Shown in pieces: positions 25,220-33,144 of a stretch of 64,000 nucleotides of DNA. Numbering within the stretch: position 1 is the stretch's first letter; every line of letters begins with the position of its first letter. The notes beneath the pieces were generated by a model. That model made no database searches. It worked only from the letters and a program-made list of their open reading frames with translations, and was not told where the DNA came from. Made by a program: the position numbers and the translations under genes. The DNA comes from Dyadobacter sp. GTDB lineage: Bacteria; Bacteroidota; Bacteroidia; Cytophagales; Spirosomataceae. Location: assembly GCF_017744695.1 (NCBI RefSeq), contig NZ_JAGIAS010000003.1:248001-312000 (forward strand), given 5' to 3'.

Positions 25220-26056
25220 ATGATTCACCTTAACCAGGTTTCTTTTGGGTACGGAAAGCGTAAAAAATTGTTTGAAAACCTCGACCTGCATCTCGACGCC
25301 GGGCATATCTACGGTTTGCTAGGCAAAAACGGGGCCGGGAAATCGAGTTTGCTGCGCAATATGGTCGGGTTGCTCTTCCCCACCGGAGGACGCATCGAAG
25401 TGGGCGGCTACGAGCCGTGCAAACGTCAGCCCGCATTCTTGCAGGACATCTTTTTTCTTCCCGAAGAGATTTACCTTCCCTCCGTAACAGTCGATAAATA
25501 CCTGAGTCTCATGGCACCTTTTTACCCAAAGTTCGACGAGCAGCTTTTTCGCGCATACATTTCAGAACTCGACATTCCCGAAGGCAACAAGCTCACGGGC
25601 ATGTCGTACGGACAGAAGAAAAAAGTACTGATCGCATTCGCATTAGCGACCAATACCCGCATGCTCATCATGGACGAGCCGACCAACGGCCTTGATATCC
25701 CTTCGAAAAGTCAATTCCGCAGATTGGTATCGTCTGCACTCGATAAAGATCGCCTGATCCTGATTTCCACGCACCAGGTTCGCGACCTCGATAACTTGAT
25801 CGATGCCATTATCATCCTCGAAGACAGTAAGATCCTTATCAAACACAGCCTCGATACCGTCGCCGAGCGACTCTGCTTCGGCGTGCTGCCGAGCATCGAG
25901 TATGACGAGCGCGTGCTGTATTCCGAACCCTCGTTACGCGGGTACAAAGCCGTTTTTGAAAATTCGACGCAGGAAGAAAGCCGCGTAGACCTGGAACATT
26001 TGTTCAATGCAGTTATTGAAAATCCCCAGCGGATCAGCCAGATTTTTGCCTGTTAG
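25220..26056 (+). CDS. ABC transporter ATP-binding protein (YtrB-like)
   Basis: 278 aa. Walker A GLLGKNGAGKSSLL, a signature variant MSYGQKKKV in place of LSGGQ, Walker B MLIMDEPTNGLD, and the switch His in ISTHQVRDL. First gene of an operon with a small membrane ORF, a permease, a YtrA-type GntR regulator and an exported protein. Such systems often answer to cell-wall-active compounds, but the substrate here is not shown. Confidence 0.93.
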   Translation: MIHLNQVSFGYGKRKKLFENLDLHLDAGHIYGLLGKNGAGKSSLLRNMVGLLFPTGGRIEVGGYEPCKRQPAFLQDIFFLPEEIYLPSVTVDKYLSLMAPFYPKFDEQLFRAYISELDIPEGNKLTGMSYGQKKKVLIAFALATNTRMLIMDEPTNGLDIPSKSQFRRLVSSALDKDRLILISTHQVRDLDNLIDAIIILEDSKILIKHSLDTVAERLCFGVLPSIEYDERVLYSEPSLRGYKAVFENSTQEESRVDLEHLFNAVIENPQRISQIFAC

Positions 26057-26058
26057 CC

Positions 26059-26163
26059 ATGAAAATAATCCTTATCCTGTTGCTTGCATTAGCCGGGGCA
26101 TTGCTCCGATACGTGCTGCCATTCCTCGTCCCAATCCCTTCATCCCCTATTATGATCCTATGA
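26059..26163 (+). CDS. 34-aa hydrophobic mini-ORF
   Basis: ATG 26059 to TGA 26163, encoding MKIILILLLALAG and a second hydrophobic stretch with several Pro. It starts 2 nt after the ATPase stop and ends in ATGA, overlapping the permease start codon. This is exactly the spacing of a coupled gene. A real small membrane protein or a translational coupler are both possible. Too short to judge by homology. Confidence 0.5.
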   Translation: MKIILILLLALAGALLRYVLPFLVPIPSSPIMIL

Positions 26164-26972
26164 ACCAGACATTTGATATTCATCGCTTCGCTTTAATGCT
26201 CCGGCTTGAAATCGCTGAAAGAGGGAGGAATTACCTGTTGATGGCCCTCCTGATGGCCTTTGCCATGGTAGTAATGATGACACCCGTAACCCTATCGCAT
26301 GAATTCAGCGGCTTCCGCGAGGTGCTTCATTATTTTGCATTGTTCCTCATCGTCCTTTTTGGCGGCAGCCTTTTTACCAGCGGTGCGCTCGCCCAATACT
26401 CAACTTCCGCAACTGGCATTTCCGCACTGATGGTCCCGGCATCGACGATGGAAAAATTCCTTACTTCCCTGCTTTTCAACCTCATTTTCCTTGTTCCGCT
26501 GATCACCTTTTACTGGTGGTTGCACTATTACACGCTTGGATTTGCTAACGGAAACCTTACCAACCAGGCCTCTAAATACCATCCCATGCCAGCGGATATT
26601 GTAATCTATACGACATTCGGGTATTTTGGAATACATGCCTGTGTGTTTCTGGGATCTATTTTTTTCAAGAAAAGCGCCTATATCAAAACGGCGGTCGCAG
26701 CTGTAAGCATTGCTTTCATAGTGAGTGTTCTCAACACGATGATTGCCATTAAGTTCACAGACAACCCCACCAAGGTGACAGCCATGCCGCTGACCGGTTG
26801 GAAGTTATGGTATTACAATGAAGATGGGAGTACGAAATGGCGATTCGCCTCAACTCACTACTACCTTCCATTGTCCGACAATCTGTTACTGACGGCACAA
26901 CTCGTTACCGGAGCGTTCATCATTCTCCTCTGGATGTGTGCATTTTATCAGTTGAAGGAACGGGAGATTTAA
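26160..26972 (+). CDS. ABC transporter permease
   Basis: 270 aa from ATG 26160 (MNQTFDIHRFALMLRLEI); an upstream in-frame ATG would overlap the ATPase gene and add a Pro-rich non-homologous leader. Six hydrophobic segments (about 25-45, 55-80, 100-125, 155-175, 180-205, 240-262) without a cytosolic domain. It pairs with the preceding ATPase, and the GntR gene follows after 12 nt. Confidence 0.85.
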   Translation: MNQTFDIHRFALMLRLEIAERGRNYLLMALLMAFAMVVMMTPVTLSHEFSGFREVLHYFALFLIVLFGGSLFTSGALAQYSTSATGISALMVPASTMEKFLTSLLFNLIFLVPLITFYWWLHYYTLGFANGNLTNQASKYHPMPADIVIYTTFGYFGIHACVFLGSIFFKKSAYIKTAVAAVSIAFIVSVLNTMIAIKFTDNPTKVTAMPLTGWKLWYYNEDGSTKWRFASTHYYLPLSDNLLLTAQLVTGAFIILLWMCAFYQLKEREI

Positions 26973-26984
26973 CATTCAAATACA

Positions 26985-27365
26985 ATGGAATTTAAAGATA
27001 AACAGGCCATTTACCTCCAAATCGCGGATTACATCTGTGAGCAGATCCTGCTGGGCAATTGGCCGCCGGGCGAGCGCATCCCGTCGGTTCGCGATCTCGC
27101 GGCAATGATAGAAGTTAACCCAAACACCGTTATGAGAACCTACGAGTTTCTGCAAAGCAAGGAGATCATTTTCAATAAAAGGGGCATCGGATACTCTGCC
27201 GACGAAAAGGCGGTGGAAAAGATCGTCGAATACAAAAAGGAGCGCTTCCTCGCGGCAGAACTGCCCGAGTTTTTCAAAAACATCTACCTGTTAGGAATCG
27301 ATATCAGCGAGCTACGCACGCGATATGAGAAGTTTGTGGAAGAAATGTACCCTTTAACCAAATAG
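26985..27365 (+). CDS. GntR family regulator, YtrA subfamily
   Basis: 126 aa. N-terminal winged helix: QAIYLQIADYICEQIL, GERIPSVRDLA, VNPNTVMRTYEFL. The short C-terminal helical tail, without a large effector domain, marks the YtrA subfamily. It probably represses its own operon through the AGTGTA-TACACT dyad at 25182-25205. Confidence 0.93.
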   Translation: MEFKDKQAIYLQIADYICEQILLGNWPPGERIPSVRDLAAMIEVNPNTVMRTYEFLQSKEIIFNKRGIGYSADEKAVEKIVEYKKERFLAAELPEFFKNIYLLGIDISELRTRYEKFVEEMYPLTK

Positions 27366-27368
27366 ACC

Positions 27369-28043
27369 ATGAAGACCAGCCATATACTTTTCCTCACGAC
27401 GATAACACTTTTTATCGCATTTACACTGGGGATTAACTGGGTACTAAAAGGTGAGTTCGAAAAAATCGACAAAAACGACCCTTACGTCGGCTTTTCGAGC
27501 CATCCGCTGAAACCATTTAAATATGTTAAACTCTACGGCTCGGGCATCGGGCTCACTGAAATCCGGACAGACAGAGCGCCCGAGCTGAAAATGATCATCG
27601 AGCCGAGATTCATTGACTGGAAAGTAACCAACGACACATTGACCATCTTCTATAAGAACGACTGGAAACGTAATAACATGGTTATTGCCGGTGATTACGA
27701 GGCCAGGCCGTCCATTTACGTATTCACGCCGGAACTAGCCGGTATCACCTCCGACCAGATCAGGACGAGAGTAATGCGCGCTAAAACGCCTCACCTGGAC
27801 ATCCATCAAAACGGCGATGGTATGCTGATCATGCGTTCTGAAATATCAAAAATCAAGGTGGATATCAAACAGAACGGCTACCTGCGATTCCACGCCTCGA
27901 ATAACCCGCTGGATGCCGACATTTCGGTAGCCGACAGTAGCTCTTTCCACAGCGATAAGAATATTTTCAAGCATCTCAATGTCTCCATCGATAGCATGGC
28001 TCATTTGGATGTTCCGGGAAGTGTCATTCAGAAGCTCAAATAG
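27369..28043 (+). CDS. Membrane-anchored protein with DUF2807-like beta-repeat pattern
   Basis: 224 aa. One N-terminal membrane segment (about 6-26), then an extracytoplasmic beta-rich region. It includes FKYVKLYGSGIGLTEI and later repeated short strands such as LDIHQNGDGMLIM, KVDIKQNGYLRF and LNVSIDSMAHL, reminiscent of putative auto-transporter adhesin head domains (DUF2807). Last gene of the ABC/GntR operon (3-nt gap), so it is likely exported in response to the same signal. Confidence 0.8.
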   Translation: MKTSHILFLTTITLFIAFTLGINWVLKGEFEKIDKNDPYVGFSSHPLKPFKYVKLYGSGIGLTEIRTDRAPELKMIIEPRFIDWKVTNDTLTIFYKNDWKRNNMVIAGDYEARPSIYVFTPELAGITSDQIRTRVMRAKTPHLDIHQNGDGMLIMRSEISKIKVDIKQNGYLRFHASNNPLDADISVADSSSFHSDKNIFKHLNVSIDSMAHLDVPGSVIQKLK

Positions 28044-28052
28044 AAAAGGCCT

Positions 28053-28099
28053 GGAGTGAACTTGCATTGAAGCCGTAGCTTCGCTGGACTGTTCATTCC
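28053..28099. other. Long hairpin between convergent genes
   Basis: GGAGTGAAC (28053-28061) pairs with GTTCATTCC (28091-28099), one G-T pair, enclosing a GAAGC/GCTTC hairpin (28069-28082). It has no clear T-run, so it is a weak terminator or RNA-stabilising structure. Confidence 0.45.
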
Positions 28100-28128
28100 G
28101 GGACCTGTTCTTTCCTTACTTAGCTACA

Positions 28129-28962
28129 CTATTTAATCCCCAACATCAAACTAGTGCTTCCACCCGCATTCGTCGTGGGCAGGATACCGTTCCATTTCGC
28201 CACCCACTCCTGCTGAATCAGTAATGGTGTCAGGGTCTTTTGGCGCAGCTGGTTGGCTTCTGCTTCGGCCCGGGCCTTGATCAGCGTTGCCTTCGCTTGC
28301 CCTTCCGCACGGGCGATGAGGACTTTCGCTTCGGCTTCCGCTTGTTTCGCCTGGTTTTCGGCCTTCAAGCGGGCTTGGATGGAGGCGTTCTTTTCGTCGA
28401 TCATCTGGCGGAGCGATGGCGGTGGAGTAATGGCAGACGTGAGCTGGTCGTATACGAAGCCGTCTTTTCCGAGGGTTTTAGTCAGCACATTCTGCACACG
28501 GTCTTCAAAAACCTCGCGGTTGGACATCACGCTGTCGGAAGTGAACGAGTTCGCCACAATCCGGTAAGCGTCGTAAATGGTGTTTTTCATAAACCCTTGC
28601 TGGATCTCGGCTAACGGTCGTCTGTATTGGCGGTAGATCTGCGGTACTTTGTCGGGGTTGATGTGGTAGTTCAATTTCGGATCGACTTTGAATTCCGCCG
28701 CGTCTTTGGTCGTAATCACAAACGATTCGTAATCAACGCTCTGAGTATAAGTAGGAAACTCTACGATTTTGGTCGTCCATGAATTGTACCAGACGCGGCC
28801 GGTGACTAGCGTAATGTTATCGACACCCTTTTCGCTTCCATAGAGGTTAATACGTATGCCGACATTCCCCGCATCGATGTTTTCGAACGAAAAAGGTTGT
28901 ATGGCCAGCGCCATGATCAATACAATAACTGTCAGAATTCCAATAATAATGTTTCGCTTCAT
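28129..28962 (-). CDS. SPFH/Band 7 (prohibitin-like) protein
   Basis: 277 aa. An N-terminal membrane anchor (about 4-22), an SPFH domain (about 24-190: IDAGNVGIRINLYG, NITLVTGRVWYNSW), and an Ala/Glu/Lys coiled coil (AENQAKQAEAEAKVLIARAEGQ is its core, shown in part). Forms oligomeric rings in membranes and often modulates proteases or lipid domains. A 58-aa two-TM gene lies 6 nt upstream and is probably its partner. Confidence 0.9.
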   Translation of the reverse strand: MKRNIIIGILTVIVLIMALAIQPFSFENIDAGNVGIRINLYGSEKGVDNITLVTGRVWYNSWTTKIVEFPTYTQSVDYESFVITTKDAAEFKVDPKLNYHINPDKVPQIYRQYRRPLAEIQQGFMKNTIYDAYRIVANSFTSDSVMSNREVFEDRVQNVLTKTLGKDGFVYDQLTSAITPPPSLRQMIDEKNASIQARLKAENQAKQAEAEAKVLIARAEGQAKATLIKARAEAEANQLRQKTLTPLLIQQEWVAKWNGILPTTNAGGSTSLMLGIK

Positions 28963-28968
28963 ATTCGA

Positions 28969-29145
28969 TTACAGTTTAGATTTCAATTGGTTTACAATTT
29001 GTCCCAGGACAATATATAGGAAGTAGAGGGACAGCCCGATAATCGCCAGACCGGCAAATACGAGCCAATCGGACTGGGCATTAACCAGCCGCAACGCGTA
29101 GGTTACCACGATGACAACCGCCGCGATTTTCAGAATGTGTATCAT
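28969..29145 (-). CDS. 58-aa two-TM protein upstream of the SPFH gene
   Basis: ATG 29145 to TAA 28969. Starts MIHILKIAAVVIVVTYALRL. Two hydrophobic helices (about 4-20 and 27-48) separated by NAQSDW, then a basic tail VNQLKSKL. The 6-nt gap to the SPFH gene and the clean topology make it credible despite its size. Function unknown; it may be a subunit of the SPFH assembly. Confidence 0.65.
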   Translation of the reverse strand: MIHILKIAAVVIVVTYALRLVNAQSDWLVFAGLAIIGLSLYFLYIVLGQIVNQLKSKL

Positions 29146-29257
29146 GTGAGTGAGGTTTGTTCGACGTAAAATTAATACGCTATCGAACGAAGGGCCGTTA
29201 GATTTTATCTAATGGCGCTGCGGATTGTTGAGCGCATTAAAAACCCCATAAACAGCA

Positions 29258-29287
29258 CGAAGCGCGCCGACGGATCGACGCGCTTCG
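29258..29287 (-). terminator. Terminator-like hairpin after pgl
   Basis: CGAAGCGCG (29258-29266) pairs perfectly with CGCGCTTCG (29279-29287). On the minus strand a GGGGTTTTT stretch follows some 15 nt later. It lies 28 nt past the pgl stop. Confidence 0.5.
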
Positions 29288-29315
29288 CAGCATTTGGAAT
29301 AGAACAATATACCTG

Positions 29316-30035
29316 TTAAAGCAGGGCGGCCGCAGCCTCGTCCACAAACCAGTGCAATTGCCCTTTTACAGGCTGAATGATCTGGGAAGGATAGAGGTCT
29401 ACATTCTTCTCTCCTTTTAAAACCTGTCTTAAAACCTCGGCCTTGCCTGCACCGGCCGCCAGGAACGCCACGCACGCAGCATTGTTCACCACCGGGGCCG
29501 TGAGCGTAATGCGGTGCATATCCTGTGCTTTCAGGAAGAACGAAGTCGCGAGCACATGCTGCTCGTGAATCACTTCCGTACCAGGGAAAAGCGACAATGT
29601 GTGACCATCATCCCCCATGCCCAGCAATACGAAGTCGAATGTGGTTTCCGAACCTTCGAAATAGGTATTTACGATCTTTTCATATTCAGCAGCCGACTCC
29701 TCAGGCGTAATGTCCGTGCGCATGATGTGGATGTTTTCGGCCTTTACGGGCACTTTATCCAGCAATTCATCATAACACATTTTGGCATTATTCCGCGAGT
29801 CTTCAAATGGTACTGCACGCTCGTCACCCCAGAAAAAATGGAGCTTTTCCCAGGGAATAGACTCCTTGTAAGGCGATTCGGCCAGCAATGCGTACAATGC
29901 TTTCGGCGTGCTTCCTCCCGACAATACGAAAGTGAAACGGTCCTGCTTTGCAAGCACTTGCTGAATGTAATTGTTAATCCATTCAGCAAGGCTGGCACTT
30001 AATGCTTTGGTATCCTTCTCGATATGCAACTCCAT
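29316..30035 (-). CDS. pgl: 6-phosphogluconolactonase
   Basis: 239 aa; hydrolyses 6-phosphogluconolactone in the oxidative pentose phosphate pathway. Motifs: FVLSGGSTPKALYALL, HFFWGDERAVP, LLGMGDDGHTLSLFPGT (active-site His region). Starts 3 nt after the zwf stop. Third gene of gnd-zwf-pgl, so the three oxidative-branch enzymes are made together. Confidence 0.96.
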   Translation of the reverse strand: MELHIEKDTKALSASLAEWINNYIQQVLAKQDRFTFVLSGGSTPKALYALLAESPYKESIPWEKLHFFWGDERAVPFEDSRNNAKMCYDELLDKVPVKAENIHIMRTDITPEESAAEYEKIVNTYFEGSETTFDFVLLGMGDDGHTLSLFPGTEVIHEQHVLATSFFLKAQDMHRITLTAPVVNNAACVAFLAAGAGKAEVLRQVLKGEKNVDLYPSQIIQPVKGQLHWFVDEAAAALL

Positions 30036-30038
30036 AGC

Positions 30039-31544
30039 TTACGGGGTTGGAGGCAGGTTGAGCCACGTATGGCCATCGCGGGCGATGAGTGCATCGGCAG
30101 CGTCGGGGCCCCATGAGTCGGGTGCGTAATTCGGGAAGTCTTGTGGCGGGCGGTTTTCCCACGCTTCGAGGATCGGCATGATCACTCTCCACGCAGCGTC
30201 CACCTGGTCGTTACGCATGAACAACGTCGCGTCGCCTTCCATGACGTCCAGAAGCAATGTTTCGTATGCTTCCGGTGCGTGTTCGCCTGCTGCATCGTAA
30301 TCAAAAGTCATATCCACCGGATCGAGCATCATAGTTTGTCCCGGACGTTTGGCCTGGAAGCGGATACTGATGTCCATATTCGGCTGAATGCTGATTGTCA
30401 GACGGTTGGAGCGCCATGTTTCAGCAGACTCAGGCGGGAATGCATAATGCGGCGCTTGTTTGAAATGCAATGTAATGTGGGTCGCTTTCTGATTCAGGTA
30501 TTTACCGGTCCTTACATAGAACGGTACACCCTGCCAGCGCCAGTTGTCGATATAAAACTTCACAGCCGCGAATGTATCGATGTTCGACTGCGGATTCACC
30601 CCCTCTTCCTGACGGTAACCGACTACTTTCTCGCCTTTTTTCCAGCCACCCGAATACTGACCGCGAACGGCAAAATCGTGTACCTGTTCTTTACCGATGC
30701 GACGGATCGCATTCAGCACATCTACCTTTTTATTACGGATCTCGTTCGCATCGAACGACACCGGCGGTTCCATCGCAATCATACACAGGATTTGCAGAAT
30801 GTGGTTCTGCACCATATCGCGCAATGCGCCCGCGTGCTCGAAATAGCCTCCACGGCCTTCCAGACCTACCGCCTCGGCAGCCGTGATCTGAATGTGATCG
30901 ATGTAGTTGCGGTTCCAGAGCGGCTCGAACAATGCATTCGCGAAGCGCAACGCGAGGATATTCTGAACGGTTTCTTTACCCAGGTAGTGGTCGATACGGA
31001 AGATCTGCTCCTCGGCGAACATGCTCGAAAGCAGCAAGTTCAGTTCGTGAGCGCTTTCCAGGTCGTGACCGAAAGGTTTTTCAACAACAATACGAGTTGT
31101 GCCTTTATCGCCACAGATCTTCAATGCACCCAGTTTCTGGGCGATCGAAGGAACAAGCTGAGGTGCTACCGCGAGGTAGAATATCACATTGGGATGCACA
31201 CCCCATTCCTCTTCTTTCTCTTTAACGAGGTCGGTGATCTTGTGGTAAGCTTCTGCGTCGTCGCCATCCATTTGCAGGTAGGAAACGTGCTGCGTAAAGT
31301 CCGTCCAGTGGCCATTTTGCTTACCCTTGCGGCGCGAGAACTTCGTCACGCCGTCGAGCAAATGCTCATGGTATTTTTCATTGGAATAAGCACTCCGGCC
31401 GATACCCGCGATCGCGAACTGATCGGGCATCCAATTGTCCAGAAACAGGTTATAGAGAGCGGGAGTGAGCTTCCGGTAGTTGAGGTCCCCGCTTCCTCCA
31501 AAGATGAAGAGTACCGAGGCAGGGGGACGTTTATTGCTTTGCAT
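30039..31544 (-). CDS. zwf: Glucose-6-phosphate dehydrogenase
   Basis: 501 aa. Glucose 6-phosphate + NADP to 6-phosphogluconolactone. N-terminal dinucleotide motif FGGSGDLNYRKL, active-site RIDHYLGKETV with catalytic His, then VVEKPFGHDL and VPFYVRTGKYL. The length is normal. It starts 12 nt after gnd and ends 3 nt before pgl. A long open frame on the opposite strand is a shadow of this high-GC gene. Confidence 0.97.
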   Translation of the reverse strand: MQSNKRPPASVLFIFGGSGDLNYRKLTPALYNLFLDNWMPDQFAIAGIGRSAYSNEKYHEHLLDGVTKFSRRKGKQNGHWTDFTQHVSYLQMDGDDAEAYHKITDLVKEKEEEWGVHPNVIFYLAVAPQLVPSIAQKLGALKICGDKGTTRIVVEKPFGHDLESAHELNLLLSSMFAEEQIFRIDHYLGKETVQNILALRFANALFEPLWNRNYIDHIQITAAEAVGLEGRGGYFEHAGALRDMVQNHILQILCMIAMEPPVSFDANEIRNKKVDVLNAIRRIGKEQVHDFAVRGQYSGGWKKGEKVVGYRQEEGVNPQSNIDTFAAVKFYIDNWRWQGVPFYVRTGKYLNQKATHITLHFKQAPHYAFPPESAETWRSNRLTISIQPNMDISIRFQAKRPGQTMMLDPVDMTFDYDAAGEHAPEAYETLLLDVMEGDATLFMRNDQVDAAWRVIMPILEAWENRPPQDFPNYAPDSWGPDAADALIARDGHTWLNLPPTP

Positions 31545-31556
31545 AAAATTTCTGAT

Positions 31557-32969
31557 TTATTGTTGACCCCATTCTGTGTGGAATGTACCTGGGATATCGG
31601 TACGTTGGTACGTATGCGCGCCAAAGTAGTCACGTTGCGCCTGGATCAGGTTCGTCGGCATGTACGCTGTTTTGTATGCGTCGAAGTAAGCCAGCGACGA
31701 CATCAACGCAGCGGCCGGTATGCCCGACTGGGCGGCAAATGCGATCAGCGAACGTGTGTTACCTTCCACAGACTTAACCAATGCAGCTACCTCTTGGTTC
31801 AACAGAATATTGGACAATTCCGGGGTTTGCTTGTAGGCGTTCGTAAACACACCGAGGAGCGATGAACGGATAATGCAACCGCCTCTCCAGACGCTTACCA
31901 CATCCGTTAAAGGTATCTCCATTTGCAGGTCTTTCGATGCCTGGAACAGCATTGCAAGGCCTTGTGCGTATGCGAGGATGGTGGCAAAATACAATGCATC
32001 GTGTACTTGCTGGATCAGCACCTGGGTTTCTTCCGAAATCGCATTGCTTGCACCGTAAAGTTCGGCCGCAACCACTCGCTCATCCTTATAACCCGATAGC
32101 GTACGCATGGCCACGGCGGTATCGATCACCGGAACCGCCACGGGTAACTCCATAGAGTCTTGTGAAGTCCATTTACCGGTTCCTTTCGAACCTGCTTTGT
32201 CGGAAATCACATCTACCAGGTGCGCGTCGGTCTTGTCGTCTTTTTGCAGGAAAATATCGGCGGTAATTTCCACCAGGAACGATTGCAGGTCGCCCTCGTT
32301 CCAGCTTTTGAATACTTCGTGAAGTTGCTGGTTGCTCAAACCCGCCTTTTTCAGGATCGCGTACGATTCGCTGATGAGCTGCATGATCGCATATTCAATA
32401 CCGTTGTGCACCATTTTCACGTAGTGCCCGGCGCCTTCTTTTCCGAGGTAGGCCACGCAAGGCTCACCGTTTACCTTTGCTGCAATCGCTTCCAGCATCG
32501 GTTGCACGTGTGCATAAGCCTCTTTGTCGCCGCCCGGCATAATGCTGGGGCCTGTACGGGCACCTTTTTCACCACCCGAAACGCCGATTCCCATGAAATG
32601 AATATCCTTTTCACGGAGGTATTTCACACGGCGAAGGGTATCTGTATAATGGGAGTTTCCTCCATCGATGATAACGTCGCCTTTTTCAAGAAGAGGTAAC
32701 AGGGATGCAATCACATCGTCGACCGGCTGACCTGCTGGTACCAGCATCATCACTTTGCGGGGGCGTTGCAACAGCTGGATCATCTGGGCAAGTTCCGAAA
32801 CGCCCTTAACAGTGGTGCCCGGGGTGGCACTGGATTCCAACGCAGAATTTTTGGTTTCGTCCTTATCGAAACCGATAACAGAGAAACCATGATCGGCCAT
32901 GTTCAGTAACAGGTTTCTTCCCATTACACCGAGTCCGATCATTCCAAAATCGAATAAGTTCTGTGACAT
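31557..32969 (-). CDS. gnd: 6-phosphogluconate dehydrogenase, decarboxylating
   Basis: 470 aa. 6-phosphogluconate + NADP to ribulose 5-phosphate + CO2. Rossmann MIGLGVMGRNLLLNMADHG, IIDGGNSHY, MGIGVSGGEKGARTGPS, catalytic Lys/Asn in HYVKMVHNGIEY, and the C-terminal WRGGCIIRS. First gene of the operon; the promoter should lie in 32970-33144 facing left. Confidence 0.97.
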   Translation of the reverse strand: MSQNLFDFGMIGLGVMGRNLLLNMADHGFSVIGFDKDETKNSALESSATPGTTVKGVSELAQMIQLLQRPRKVMMLVPAGQPVDDVIASLLPLLEKGDVIIDGGNSHYTDTLRRVKYLREKDIHFMGIGVSGGEKGARTGPSIMPGGDKEAYAHVQPMLEAIAAKVNGEPCVAYLGKEGAGHYVKMVHNGIEYAIMQLISESYAILKKAGLSNQQLHEVFKSWNEGDLQSFLVEITADIFLQKDDKTDAHLVDVISDKAGSKGTGKWTSQDSMELPVAVPVIDTAVAMRTLSGYKDERVVAAELYGASNAISEETQVLIQQVHDALYFATILAYAQGLAMLFQASKDLQMEIPLTDVVSVWRGGCIIRSSLLGVFTNAYKQTPELSNILLNQEVAALVKSVEGNTRSLIAFAAQSGIPAAALMSSLAYFDAYKTAYMPTNLIQAQRDYFGAHTYQRTDIPGTFHTEWGQQ

Positions 32970-33144
32970 AGATTAAACGTCTTGAATTAAGAAGCTGCAA
33001 TATCAGGGTTTTTCAAAGACCAGCTTACATCTTTGTTGACATTCTATTTAAAATTTAAATTCTTCTCGATATTTTATTAAATTTACCCTCACTATGGTTA
33101 ATTCATAGTTAGTTAAATAGTTAATATTTACTATACACATTACT

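Noticed and set aside
30141..31865. Long open frame antisense to zwf and the gnd 3' end
   Set aside because: Shadow of well-conserved enzymes on the other strand; no recognisable protein.
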